A stretch of 42,062 bases of DNA. It comes from Lutibacter sp. Lineage in GTDB: Bacteria; Bacteroidota; Bacteroidia; Flavobacteriales; Flavobacteriaceae. The stretch covers positions 1 through 42,062 of the forward strand of contig JAKIVA010000022.1 in assembly GCA_021647265.1 (NCBI GenBank), in the 5' to 3' direction. The notes under the pieces are model-generated. The model was not told the DNA's origin and did no database searches. It saw only the letters and a list, made by a program, of their open reading frames with translations. The position numbers were made by a program, and so were the translations under genes. Position 1 is the stretch's first letter. The number at the start of each line of letters is the position of its first letter. This document shows positions 14,104-23,549 of the stretch, in pieces.

Positions 14104-15537
14104 TTAAAATTCTGCATTTTGAGGTGTTCTTGGGTAAGGAATAACATCACGTATATTTCCCATACCGGTTGTGAATTGTACAAGACGTTCAAAACCCAAC
14201 CCAAAACCACTGTGTACTGCAGTTCCAAATCTTCGCGTGTCTAAATACCACCATAACTCCTTTTCATCAATATTTAATTCATCAATTTTTTGTTTTAAAA
14301 CGTCTAAGCGTTCTTCTCGTTGGCTACCACCAACAATTTCTCCAATTCCAGGGAATAAAACATCCATAGCTCTTACGGTTTTTCCATCTTCATTTAAGCG
14401 CATATAAAAGGCTTTAATGTTGGCAGGATAATCGAATAATATTACTGGACATTTAAAATGTTTTTCAACTAAGAAACGTTCGTGCTCACTTTGAAGATCT
14501 GCTCCCCATTCATTAATTAAATATTGAAATTTTTTCTTTTTATTTGGTTTGCAATTTCTTAAAATATCAATTGCTTCCGTATAGCTTACTCGTTTGAAAT
14601 TATTTTCAACAACAAAATTTAATTTTTCTAGCAATGACATTTCATTGCGTTGTGCAGCAGGTTTAGATTTATCTTCTTGTGTTAATCTATTATCTAAAAA
14701 GGCTAAATCATCTTTGCAGTTGTTTAAGACATAAGATATAACAGATTTAATAAAATCTTCTGCTAAATCCATATTGTCATCTAAATTATTAAAAGCTACT
14801 TCAGGTTCAATCATCCAAAATTCAGACAAATGGCGTGTAGTATTTGAGTTTTCAGCTCTAAATGTTGGTCCAAATGTATAAACTTTTCCCAAAGCCATCG
14901 CATAAGTTTCGGCTTCTAGTTGACCTGATACCGTTAGGTTAGTTGTTTTTCCAAAAAAATCTTTAGTACGATCAACGTTACCGTCTTCATTTTTTGGAGG
15001 GTTTTCAATATCTAATGTTGTAACATTAAACATTTCTCCAGCACCTTCAGCATCAGACCCTGTAATTATAGGTGCATGAAAGTTATAAAAGCCATTCTTA
15101 ATAAAATAGTTGTGAACTGCAAAAGACAATGCAGAGCGTAAACGCATTACAGCACTAAAAGTATTTGTTCTTATACGCAGGTGTGCATTTTCTCGTAAAA
15201 ACTCAAAACTATGTTTTTTTGGTTGTATAGGATACTCTTCTGGATTAGAATCTCCTAATATTTCTATAGTTGAAACTTTAATTTCAACATTTTGGCCTCT
15301 TCCAAGGCTTTCAACTAATGTACCTTTAATAGCAACTGCAGCACCTGTTGTAATTCGTTTTAAAATACGTTCATCAGTATTTTCAAAATCTACAACACAC
15401 TGTATATTATTTATGGTAGAACCGTCATTTAATGCTATAAAACGATTTGCTCTAAATGTTCTAACCCAACCTTTTAATGTTACTTCTTGTAAAAATTTAT
15501 CTGAACTTAAAAGTTCAGCAACATTGCTTCTTTTCAT
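14104..15537 (-). CDS. asnS: Asparaginyl-tRNA synthetase
   Basis: This class IIb synthetase charges tRNA-Asn. The 477 residues have an N-terminal OB-fold anticodon-binding domain (GWVRTFRANRFIALNDGSTINNIQCV near 22-47). The class II catalytic core follows: motif 1 around NGFYNFHAPIITGSDAEGAGEMF, motif 2 in FGPTFRAENSNTTRHLSEFWMIEPEVAF, and motif 3 in GFGLGFERLVQFTTGMGNIRDVIPYPR. The MIEPE and HLSEFWM sequences are characteristic of AsnRS rather than AspRS. A -7 box TATCTTTG lies 20 bp before the start. Identification is secure. Confidence 0.97.
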   Translation of the reverse strand: MKRSNVAELLSSDKFLQEVTLKGWVRTFRANRFIALNDGSTINNIQCVVDFENTDERILKRITTGAAVAIKGTLVESLGRGQNVEIKVSTIEILGDSNPEEYPIQPKKHSFEFLRENAHLRIRTNTFSAVMRLRSALSFAVHNYFIKNGFYNFHAPIITGSDAEGAGEMFNVTTLDIENPPKNEDGNVDRTKDFFGKTTNLTVSGQLEAETYAMALGKVYTFGPTFRAENSNTTRHLSEFWMIEPEVAFNNLDDNMDLAEDFIKSVISYVLNNCKDDLAFLDNRLTQEDKSKPAAQRNEMSLLEKLNFVVENNFKRVSYTEAIDILRNCKPNKKKKFQYLINEWGADLQSEHERFLVEKHFKCPVILFDYPANIKAFYMRLNEDGKTVRAMDVLFPGIGEIVGGSQREERLDVLKQKIDELNIDEKELWWYLDTRRFGTAVHSGFGLGFERLVQFTTGMGNIRDVIPYPRTPQNAEF

Positions 15538-15557
15538 ATTCTAAATTTTAAGAGTCG

Positions 15558-15565
15558 CAAAGATA
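15558..15565 (-). promoter_or_regulatory. asnS -7 box
   Basis: On the minus strand this reads TATCTTTG, an exact TAnnTTTG match 20 bp before the asnS ATG. The small inverted repeat AAAGATT/AATCTTT just upstream (about 15586-15601) could be an operator or the end of the previous transcript. Confidence 0.55.
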
Positions 15566-15685
15566 CACTAAGAATTGATAAGATAAAAGATTTCAATCTT
15601 TATTGGTAAGAATTAATGCAAGTGAAAGAACTTAACTGTAATGTTAAAAAAACAGTCATTTCTTTTGCGCTATATTTATAAGTTT

Positions 15686-18052
15686 TTATTTTTCATCTTC
15701 ATCAATTAAAATATCGAGTGTAGGCTCTTTAAAAACTTTTTTATTGGCTATATTTTTTTCTAAAGAAAGTAATAATGAAGGTAACAGTAACAAATTAGAA
15801 ACCATAGCAAATAATAGCGTAATAGAAACTAAACCTCCAAGAGCTTTTGTACCTCCAAAACTAGAAATTGTAAATACTAAAAATCCAAAGAATAAAACAA
15901 TTGAGGTATAAAACATACTTACGCCTGTTTCTCTTAAAGCATTGTATACGGATTGTTTTATTCTCCAATTATTCTCTTTTAATTCTTGACGGTATTTGGC
16001 TAAAAAGTGAATGGTATCATCAACGGAAATACCAAAAGCAATACTAAACACCAAAATGGTTGAAGGTTTTATAGGAACACCAATGTAGCCCATTATTCCT
16101 GCTGTTATTAAAAGAGGAAGTATGTTGGGTATTAATGAAATGAGAATCATTCTAAATGATCGAAACATAAAAGCCATAAAAAGAGCGATTAAAATAATGG
16201 CTAATGAAAGAGATATAATTAAGTTATTTATTAAATAATTGGTGCCTTTTAAAAACACCAACGCTTTACCAGTCATAGTTACATTGTATTTATCTTTTGG
16301 AAACACTTTTGCTATTTTTTGGTTTATGCGATTCTCTATTATCTCCATTTTATCTGTACCAATATCTTTCATAAATGTTGTTATACGAGCGTACCTTTCG
16401 GTAGAATCAACAAAATTATTTAATAAATTAGTGTTAGAAGATGAGTTTTTGGTGTAAGATAAAATCCAGTTTTTTTCTTGTTTTGTAGGTAGTTGATAGT
16501 ACTTTGGATTTCCACCATAAAATGCCTGTTTTGAATACTTAACAAGGTTTAAAACAGATATTGATTTAGAGAGTTGAGGAATTTCATCAATAGTTTCATC
16601 TAATTTATTCATGCGTTTTAGCGTAGATAATTTCATAACACCTTTTTCTTTTTTGGTATCAATTATTATCTCTAAAGGCATAATGCCCCCAAATTCTTCT
16701 TCAAAAAACACAATATCTTTAAAAAATTGTTTTCCTTTTGGCATATCTTCAATAATACTACCAGATACTCTAATTTTATATACTCCAATAATGCTTACAA
16801 TAATTAAAACGAGCGTAATAGCATAAACCGAAATTCTATGATTTCGGACAATAGATTCCATCCATTTAACAATGTATTCAATCCATTTGCGTTCTAAATG
16901 TTTTAAGTGTTTCTCTTTAGGAAGAGGCATAAAACTATACATTATGGGTATAATTAATAATGCTAGAATAAATATAGCTAAAATATTTATAGAAGCAATA
17001 GTACCAAACTCACGTAGAAGCTGACTTTTAGTAAAAATAAACGTTGCAAAACCAGAAGCAGTTGTTACATTGGTCATTAAAGTAGCATTCCCAATTTTTG
17101 TGATTACACGCTGTAATGATTTAGCCTGATTTCCATGTTTTTTTATTTCTTGTTGATATTTATTTATAAGAAATATAGCATTTGGCACGCCAATTACAAT
17201 AATTAGTGGAGGAATTAACGCCATTAAAACAGTAATTTCATATCTAAATAAGCCAATAAAACCAAATGCCCAAATAACACCAATACTAACCACCAAAAGA
17301 GTAATGACAGTTGCTCTTATTGAGCGAAAAAAGAAAAAGAAAATTAAAGCAGTTACGCCTAATGCCAATCCCACAAAAAGTCCAATTTCATCAATGATGT
17401 TTTGAGCATTCATGGTACGTATATACGGCATACCGGATACTCTAATATCTATGTTGTTGTCTTTTTCAAACTGACTAATTATAGGGTTTAAGGTGTTGAA
17501 AACAAAATCTTTACGAGCGGCAGTATTTACAATATCTTTCTTTAAGTAAATAACAGTTCTAATAGTTCCTGATTTTTTATTGTATAGGAAATTATCAAAG
17601 AAAGGAAGGTTATCAAAAAGTTCATGTTTAATTTTTAAAACATCTTCAACAGTTTCAGGAGCCTTGGTATAAATAGGTTCAACATCAAACCGCTGTTTCT
17701 CAGTATTTTTCTTTAGCTTTTTTATGTCTCCAACTGCAATAGTAAAATCAACTTCAGGAAAACTATCAAACTTTTTTGATAAACTATTCCAAGCGTTGAA
17801 TTTTTTTGGAGTAAATATGGTTGAATCTTGAGTAGCAATAATTATAAGATTCCCTTCTTCTCCAAAAAGTTCCAAAAAGTGATTGTACTCAATGTTAACT
17901 TTGTGTTTTTCAGGGAGTAAGTTAGCTTCGGTGTATGAAAAACGCATATATTGCATTTGAGAAGCTAAAAAGTAAGTTGCGGCAGCTATTAGTACCAGTA
18001 TTATAAATCTTCCTTTTAAGATTATTCTAGAAACATGAGTCCAAAAATTCAT
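15686..18052 (-). CDS. MMPL/RND-family transporter
   Basis: This 788-residue membrane protein has the duplicated RND layout of the MMPL branch. TM1 (about 12-30) is followed by a large periplasmic loop, then a bundle of about five helices (about 215-390). TM7 (about 405-425), a second large loop and a second bundle (about 620-770) follow. Sequences such as ATLMTNVTTASGFATFIF and FGISVDDTIHFLAKYRQEL mark the sterol-sensing-like cores. The second contains the Asp pair usually tied to proton relay. The family exports lipids or hydrophobic compounds; no accessory membrane-fusion gene is adjacent. It has its own -7 box and follows the DUF5686 gene by 56 bp. The substrate is unknown. Confidence 0.88.
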   Translation of the reverse strand: MNFWTHVSRIILKGRFIILVLIAAATYFLASQMQYMRFSYTEANLLPEKHKVNIEYNHFLELFGEEGNLIIIATQDSTIFTPKKFNAWNSLSKKFDSFPEVDFTIAVGDIKKLKKNTEKQRFDVEPIYTKAPETVEDVLKIKHELFDNLPFFDNFLYNKKSGTIRTVIYLKKDIVNTAARKDFVFNTLNPIISQFEKDNNIDIRVSGMPYIRTMNAQNIIDEIGLFVGLALGVTALIFFFFFRSIRATVITLLVVSIGVIWAFGFIGLFRYEITVLMALIPPLIIVIGVPNAIFLINKYQQEIKKHGNQAKSLQRVITKIGNATLMTNVTTASGFATFIFTKSQLLREFGTIASINILAIFILALLIIPIMYSFMPLPKEKHLKHLERKWIEYIVKWMESIVRNHRISVYAITLVLIIVSIIGVYKIRVSGSIIEDMPKGKQFFKDIVFFEEEFGGIMPLEIIIDTKKEKGVMKLSTLKRMNKLDETIDEIPQLSKSISVLNLVKYSKQAFYGGNPKYYQLPTKQEKNWILSYTKNSSSNTNLLNNFVDSTERYARITTFMKDIGTDKMEIIENRINQKIAKVFPKDKYNVTMTGKALVFLKGTNYLINNLIISLSLAIILIALFMAFMFRSFRMILISLIPNILPLLITAGIMGYIGVPIKPSTILVFSIAFGISVDDTIHFLAKYRQELKENNWRIKQSVYNALRETGVSMFYTSIVLFFGFLVFTISSFGGTKALGGLVSITLLFAMVSNLLLLPSLLLSLEKNIANKKVFKEPTLDILIDEDEK

Positions 18053-18066
18053 TCAACTGTTTTTTG

Positions 18067-18074
18067 CAAAGTTA
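18067..18074 (-). promoter_or_regulatory. -7 box of the MMPL gene
   Basis: On the minus strand this reads TAACTTTG, an exact TAnnTTTG match 14 bp before the ATG. The MMPL gene can therefore be expressed independently of the upstream DUF5686 gene. Confidence 0.5.
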
Positions 18075-18108
18075 AAAAAATTGTTGAGCTTTTAAGGGTG
18101 TACATTCG

Positions 18109-20619
18109 TTAAAATCCCAATCTTAATTTGTAAGTTAATTTTAAGGCTAAATTATCACTCCACTCTGGGTTTTTGTAGTATCCATACCTGTAAAAAGCAC
18201 TTAGACCAAAACCTTTAAAGAGTTCGTTTAATTCTAGACCACTTTCAATGTACCCTTTATTTAATTTTTTGAATATTAACCCATTTTGCTGTAAAGGCTT
18301 GTTAATATCTCCAATTGTAGCTCTAGTAACTAATGTAAATTGCGGTTTAAACTTTGCGCTAATTTTAAGTGGTTTTAATATGTGTTTTAGATGAATAGAA
18401 ATAAATTTATCTGAAATAAACTCATTGTAACCCATAGTTTCAAAGCTGTTTTTACCAGCAAGTGTAATTCTTTTTCTCCAAGGATTTTTAAATGTATAAT
18501 TAGGTGTTGAATTGTAAAGATGTGAGATTGGTGCCTCTCCAAAAACAACGCCTCCTTCAATTAATATATTTGTGGTCGCTTTTCTTAGTCGTTTAATTTT
18601 ATGTAAAACTCTTAAATTTATTTGAGTGAAATTAAAATTACTAGCCAAGATATTTTCAAAACTCTTAGTTAGTTGAAAGGTAAATTGAGGAAATGCATTT
18701 TTCATTTTTAGCTTACCAATGGGTGAATTTAGATATTCATTTTTAGGATTAAACTGTAATCCCAAGCTTGCTGTAGTTAGTTTATATTCAGATAAGTTTC
18801 TGGTAGCCGATACAAATTGATAATTAAATAAGGGTTTATAGTTTCCAGTACTTAATTGAAATTTAGCTTCTAAATTAGGTTGAATATCATGTTTGAAATA
18901 AGTATTAATTGTTTTATAGTTATAAAATTTACTAATATTTAAATTCCGTGGATTTATAGGGGAAAAAGAAGTGTTTTCAGCTATAAAATCTAGAGAAGCA
19001 GCTTCTTTTAAATCATTTGTATAGTTTATTCCAAACCAAGAATTAGTGTTTTTATGAACTCTAAATGAGGCACCAAAACTATATTTAAAATCGGTATCTT
19101 TTGTACCGTAAGCGGCATAGGATTCTATTTTAAATTTAGGTGAAAAATTAGTGTTGGTTTCACCTCCAAATCCAATTCGCAGCCCTTCATAGTTGTTTAA
19201 GTTAATAATTTTACCAAGGTTTAAATTGATATATTTTGTTGGGTAATATCCTTTTAATAAATTTCTAGCTAAATTTATTTTTTTCTCCACGCCTTCTTCC
19301 TTTGAAATACTATCAAGAAAAATATATGTTTTTTCTCCACGATTTGTAAGTGAGTCGGTTCTATAGATATTCCAAAAAACAGCTGTCTTTTTATTCGCAT
19401 CGTCATTAAATTGTATAGTTGTAGCAGCATTTTTTACTACCAATGGAGTGTTTATTTCAATATTTGAATTAACAGATTTAGATATAAAATAAGTAACATC
19501 TTCAGGGTTCTTTTTTCGTGTATTAATTACAGAATCATTTTTTTTACTCTTGCTAAATTTTACAGCACCTCCAAATAAAGAAATATTCCTATTATTATCT
19601 CCCTTTTTTAATACAATATTCATGTCTTTAGGAAACCAAGTGTTGTACCTTTCTATGTATTTATAATTTTGAATAGCTTTTACATTAACAATACCTTTTA
19701 ACTCGGCAATAGCTTTAGTTATAGCGAAATTTTGAGTATCTATATATAAAACACCTTCTATTCCTAAAAATTCTTTCTTTTCTTTTGGTTTAAAGTAAAT
19801 AAGAATTGAGGATCTATTTTGAGTTGTAACAGTATCTAATATTTTATAATTATACTGTTTTATGGCGTTTTTAGCAATTGGGTTTGTGTATTTTGTACCA
19901 GCAATTGTATAAAATTCATTGTAAAACGAAAAATCTTGAAAAGTGATTGCAAATAATTCATAGATGGGCTGTTTTAAACCGGCCATTCTTGAAGCTAGAA
20001 TAATTTCTTTTTTCTTTTTCCCTTTTTGAAATTTAAATTCTGAAATCTTTTCTGAAATATAAATATGATGTTTATTTATTTCTTTTTTGAATTTATAATT
20101 AGAAGAGTCTAATTTTTTAAATATTTTTTTTCCTTTCTTTAAGACAAATACAGAATCTACATTGCCATTAACTGAGTCGGGATTTGCAGTAACTAATATT
20201 TTATTATAGGTAATAAACTTAAATGAATTTAATGATTTTTCAATATTGTTTTTTAGCTTATTTTTAATGGTATTTCTAATAATTTTTAAAGCAGGATTTT
20301 CTTTTGCAGTAATTATAACTTCTTTTAAATTTTCAACAGAAGGTTTTAATTTTATGTTAAAAAATTTATCACCAGCTTTTATGATAACACTTTCAGATTT
20401 ATAGCCAACATAGGAAACGGTAATTTGATTGAAAGACTTTTTTGTTTTTATATGAAATTCTCCATCAACATCAGTTAATGTTATATAATTTGTATTTGTT
20501 AAAATTGAAGCAAAAGGTAGTGGGCGTTTTGTTTTACTATCTACAACTTTTCCCTGAATTAAATTTTGAGAAATAGAGAATAAAGGAACAAATAGCAGTA
20601 AAAAGAATATTTTTTTCAT
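18109..20619 (-). CDS. DUF5686 and carboxypeptidase-like regulatory domain outer-membrane protein
   Basis: This 836-residue protein starts with a signal peptide (MKKIFFLLLFVPLFSISQ). A carboxypeptidase-regulatory-like domain follows at about 20-95 (IQGKVVDSKTKRPLPFASI ... VSYVGYKSE), of the kind found at the N-terminus of TonB-dependent receptors. The DUF5686 region covers the rest. Its C-terminal third alternates hydrophobic and polar residues like a beta-barrel and ends LALKLTYKLRLGF, a typical outer-membrane insertion signal. No plug domain or TonB box is visible. Proteins of this architecture are common in Bacteroidota and uncharacterised. The transcript leader is almost entirely a hairpin at 20620-20638. 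Confidence 0.88.
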   Translation of the reverse strand: MKKIFFLLLFVPLFSISQNLIQGKVVDSKTKRPLPFASILTNTNYITLTDVDGEFHIKTKKSFNQITVSYVGYKSESVIIKAGDKFFNIKLKPSVENLKEVIITAKENPALKIIRNTIKNKLKNNIEKSLNSFKFITYNKILVTANPDSVNGNVDSVFVLKKGKKIFKKLDSSNYKFKKEINKHHIYISEKISEFKFQKGKKKKEIILASRMAGLKQPIYELFAITFQDFSFYNEFYTIAGTKYTNPIAKNAIKQYNYKILDTVTTQNRSSILIYFKPKEKKEFLGIEGVLYIDTQNFAITKAIAELKGIVNVKAIQNYKYIERYNTWFPKDMNIVLKKGDNNRNISLFGGAVKFSKSKKNDSVINTRKKNPEDVTYFISKSVNSNIEINTPLVVKNAATTIQFNDDANKKTAVFWNIYRTDSLTNRGEKTYIFLDSISKEEGVEKKINLARNLLKGYYPTKYINLNLGKIINLNNYEGLRIGFGGETNTNFSPKFKIESYAAYGTKDTDFKYSFGASFRVHKNTNSWFGINYTNDLKEAASLDFIAENTSFSPINPRNLNISKFYNYKTINTYFKHDIQPNLEAKFQLSTGNYKPLFNYQFVSATRNLSEYKLTTASLGLQFNPKNEYLNSPIGKLKMKNAFPQFTFQLTKSFENILASNFNFTQINLRVLHKIKRLRKATTNILIEGGVVFGEAPISHLYNSTPNYTFKNPWRKRITLAGKNSFETMGYNEFISDKFISIHLKHILKPLKISAKFKPQFTLVTRATIGDINKPLQQNGLIFKKLNKGYIESGLELNELFKGFGLSAFYRYGYYKNPEWSDNLALKLTYKLRLGF

Positions 20620-20652
20620 TTAACTATTTTTTAGTTAACACAAACAAATATA
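20620..20652 (-). promoter_or_regulatory. Promoter and leader hairpin of the DUF5686 gene
   Basis: The -7 box reads TATATTTG on the minus strand (20645-20652). Between the expected transcript start and the ATG lies TTAACTA, a 5-nt A-rich loop and TAGTTAA (20620-20638), a 7-bp hairpin touching the start codon. Confidence 0.5.
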
Positions 20653-20660
20653 GGATATTA

Positions 20661-20686
20661 AAAAAGCACTCAGAGGAGTGCTTTTT
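20661..20686 (-). terminator. Terminator after frr
   Basis: AAAAAGCACTC, loop of 4 and GAGTGCTTTTT pair perfectly (11 bp). T-runs lie on both sides, so it could work in both directions. It lies 30 bp after the frr stop. Confidence 0.85.
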
Positions 20687-20715
20687 ATTTTTTAGATAAG
20701 TTTAACTTTTAAAAC

Positions 20716-21270
20716 TTAAACTTTCATAATTTCTTGATCTTTTATTTTATACAGTTCATCAACTTTAGCAATAAATTTGTCAGTTAATTTCTGAATATCA
20801 ATTTCGGCATTTGCTTTCATGTCTTCAGAAGCATCATCTTTCTTAATTTCGTGCATGGCATCTTTACGATCGTTCCTAATACTTACTTTTGCAATCTCAG
20901 CCTCTGCTTTAGCTTGTTTAGAAAGTTCTTTACGTCTTTCTTCAGTTAAAACAGGAACGTTAATAATCACTATTTCACCATTATTCATAGGGTTAAAGCC
21001 TAAGTTTGCAATCATAATAGCTTTTTCAATTTCATGAAGCATCTGTTTTTCCCAAGGTTGTACGGTAATAGTGTGTGCATCCATAGTGCTTACATTTGCA
21101 ACCTGAGTAAGTGGTGTTTGAGAGCCATAGTAATCAACAGTAACACTTCCAAGCATTGAAGGGCTTGCTTTACCAGCTCTAATGTTTCTAAATTCTTTTT
21201 CTAAGTGTGTGATAGCATTTTGCATTAATTCTTCAGTACTATCAATAATAAAACTTAACTCTTCATTCAT
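20716..21270 (-). CDS. frr: Ribosome recycling factor
   Basis: RRF, with EF-G, splits the post-termination ribosome. The 184 residues match the family (about 185). Hallmarks are LEKEFRNIRAGKASPSMLGSVTVDYYGSQTPLTQVANVS, PWEKQMLHEIEKAI, NPMNNGEIVIINVPVLTEERRKEL, and a C-terminal helix from domain I. It is the second gene after pyrH (24 bp gap), the usual pyrH-frr order. rpsB-tsf, which often precede pyrH elsewhere, are here about 2.7 kb away in a separate unit. Confidence 0.97.
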   Translation of the reverse strand: MNEELSFIIDSTEELMQNAITHLEKEFRNIRAGKASPSMLGSVTVDYYGSQTPLTQVANVSTMDAHTITVQPWEKQMLHEIEKAIMIANLGFNPMNNGEIVIINVPVLTEERRKELSKQAKAEAEIAKVSIRNDRKDAMHEIKKDDASEDMKANAEIDIQKLTDKFIAKVDELYKIKDQEIMKV

Positions 21271-21294
21271 GATTGAAAAATTTAAATTATACAG

Positions 21295-22002
21295 TTATTT
21301 ATCAACTTTTGTTCCAATTTTTTCTCCTGAAACTAATTTTTCTAGATTTCCTTTAGTATTCATATCAAAAACAACAATAGGCAAATCATTTTCTTGGCTC
21401 AAGGTAAAAGCTGTCATATCCATTACTTTTAAACCTTTACTCATTACATCCTTATAGGTAATTGAGTCAAATTTAATGGCATCTTTAAATTTTTCAGGAT
21501 CTGAGGTATAAATACCATCAACACGAGTCCCTTTCAAAATAGCATTTGCATTAATTTCAATGGCTCTTAAAACTGCAGCTGTATCTGTGGTGAAATAAGG
21601 ATTACCAGTACCTCCTCCAAAAATTACAACTCGTCCTTTCTCTAGGTGGCGAACAGCTCTTCTTTTAATAAAAGGTTCTGCAACTTGTTCCATTTTTATG
21701 GCAGTTAATAAGCGCGTTTTAATTCCAGCATCCTCCAAGGCACTTTGTAGGGCTAGACCATTTATAACTGTGGCAAGCATTCCCATATAATCTGCTTGAA
21801 CTCTATCAATGCCATTACTAGCACCTGCTACACCTCTAAAAATATTTCCACCACCTATAACTATGGCAACTTCAACACCTTTATCAACAATTTTTTTTAT
21901 TTCTTTAGCATATTCAGCTAATCTTGCAGGGTCAATACCATATTGGCGATCACCCATAAGGGCTTCTCCACTTAATTTTAAAAGAATTCTTTTATAAGTC
22001 AT
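21295..22002 (-). CDS. pyrH: UMP kinase
   Basis: PyrH phosphorylates UMP to UDP as the hexameric bacterial enzyme of the amino-acid-kinase fold. The 235 residues show KRILLKLSGEALMG at the N-terminus, VAIVIGGGNIFRG, the DYMGMLATVINGLALQ helix, and GRVVIFGGGTGNPYFTTDTAAVLRA with the nucleotide-binding glycines. LKGTRVDGIYTSDP follows. A -7 box lies 19 bp upstream of the ATG. Co-transcribed with frr. Confidence 0.97.
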   Translation of the reverse strand: MTYKRILLKLSGEALMGDRQYGIDPARLAEYAKEIKKIVDKGVEVAIVIGGGNIFRGVAGASNGIDRVQADYMGMLATVINGLALQSALEDAGIKTRLLTAIKMEQVAEPFIKRRAVRHLEKGRVVIFGGGTGNPYFTTDTAAVLRAIEINANAILKGTRVDGIYTSDPEKFKDAIKFDSITYKDVMSKGLKVMDMTAFTLSQENDLPIVVFDMNTKGNLEKLVSGEKIGTKVDK

Positions 22003-22021
22003 AATTTCTTTGAAAGTTATG

Positions 22022-22029
22022 CAAATATA
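22022..22029 (-). promoter_or_regulatory. pyrH -7 box
   Basis: On the minus strand this reads TATATTTG, an exact TAnnTTTG match, giving a leader of about 15 nt. Confidence 0.55.
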
Positions 22030-22224
22030 ATAAATTGTTTAGAAGTAAAGTTTGATAAAAAAGGATGTATTTTTATTTGATAAGATAATTTACAAATTAC
22101 AAACATAAAGTTTAATTCAAGAAAGTCTTTTAACAAAAAATATATACTGTGATATTTTGTATATTAGGCGCTTAAAAATTAAAAACTCTTTTTTAATTTA
22201 GAACTGTAAATATCTTCAAACATT

Positions 22225-23547
22225 ATGAGTACAAACCCTTCAAAAAACAACAACACATTAATACCAATAATTATAATAGCAGGATTATTTTTTATTTTTG
22301 GATTTGTAACATGGATTAATGGTTCGTTAATTCCATTTATGAAAACTTTAAATGAATTAACGTCAGCACAAGCTTATTTAGTAGCAACGGCTTCCTATAT
22401 TTCTTTTGTAGTAATGGCATTACCAGCTTCGGCAATAATTAACAAAATTGGGTATAGAAAAGGAATGTCCTTAGGTTTAATTGTAATGTCAGTAGGAGCA
22501 TTGGTTTTTATTCCTGCAGCAGAAGCAAGAACATATTGGGTATTTTTAACGGGTATTTTTATTCAGGGTATGGGTATGACCTTACTACAAACGGCATCAA
22601 ACCCATATATTACAATTTTAGGGCCTATGGAAAGTGCTGCGAAAAGGATTGCTATTATGGGAATTTCAAATAAAGTTGCAGGAGCTTTAGCCAATCTTGT
22701 TTTTGGAGCATTATTATTGTCAGGAATTAAAGAGGTTAATGAAAAGTTAAGCGTTGTTAGTGGTTCTGAGAAGTCTCAACTATTAGATACTATGGCAGAC
22801 AGTGTAGTTACTCCATACATTATTATGGCGGTTATTTTATTTGTTTTAGGAATTTTAATTAGAAAAGCACCACTACCACATGTAGAAGCAGAACCAATTG
22901 AGGAAACAGATGAAGGGACTATAACAAAAACCAGTATTTTTCAATTTCCACACTTGTGGTTAGGTGTTTTAACCCTATTTGTTTATGTAGGTGCAGAAGT
23001 TATTGCAGTTGATACTATTATCTCTTATGGCTTGTCTTTGGGGTTTGAGGGAGCTGATGCTAAATTTTTTGCCACATACACTTTAATGTTTATGGTAGGA
23101 ACCTATGCTTTAGGAATTGTGCTAATTCCTAAGTTTATTAGTCAGGCAACAGCTCTTAAAGCGAGTGCGGTATTGGGCCTTTTATTAACAGTTGGTATTG
23201 TACTTACCACAGGGTTCACTTCTGTTTTGTTGGTAGCAGCATTGGGTGTTGCTAATGCATTGGTTTGGCCTGCAGTTTGGCCGCTTACACTAAATGGATT
23301 GGGAAAATTTACCAAAACAGCATCTGCCTTATTAATTATGGCTATTGCAGGAGGAGCTATTATACCTCCATTATATGGAAGATTAGTAGATGCTAAAAAA
23401 GCTGAATTGATTGCTGAAGGAATGGATAAAGTGTCTGCAACTGCTGAAGCTGCAACTTCTGGTTATTGGATTTTGTTAATATGCTATGCTATTATTTTAT
23501 ACTACGCCATTGCAGGCCATAAATTAGGATTGAAAAAAAATAACTAA
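22225..23547 (+). CDS. FucP/GluP-type sugar MFS transporter, probably NagP-like
   Basis: This 440-residue, about 12-helix major facilitator belongs to the FucP/GluP/NagP group of proton-sugar symporters. Typical patches are FFIFGFVTWINGSLIPFM in helix 1, FIQGMGMTLLQTASNPYITILGP in helix 4, and a loop before helix 7. The stop is 2 bp before the start of an HGSNAT-type acyltransferase. That pairing matches nagP-nagX gene sets for N-acetylglucosamine use in other proteobacteria and Bacteroidota. The substrate call is therefore contextual; glucose, galactose or fucose are the alternatives. No exact TAnnTTTG box is found in the 222-bp gap upstream, which may point to an activator-dependent promoter. 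Confidence 0.88.
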   Translation: MSTNPSKNNNTLIPIIIIAGLFFIFGFVTWINGSLIPFMKTLNELTSAQAYLVATASYISFVVMALPASAIINKIGYRKGMSLGLIVMSVGALVFIPAAEARTYWVFLTGIFIQGMGMTLLQTASNPYITILGPMESAAKRIAIMGISNKVAGALANLVFGALLLSGIKEVNEKLSVVSGSEKSQLLDTMADSVVTPYIIMAVILFVLGILIRKAPLPHVEAEPIEETDEGTITKTSIFQFPHLWLGVLTLFVYVGAEVIAVDTIISYGLSLGFEGADAKFFATYTLMFMVGTYALGIVLIPKFISQATALKASAVLGLLLTVGIVLTTGFTSVLLVAALGVANALVWPAVWPLTLNGLGKFTKTASALLIMAIAGGAIIPPLYGRLVDAKKAELIAEGMDKVSATAEAATSGYWILLICYAIILYYAIAGHKLGLKKNN

Positions 23548-23549
23548 CA

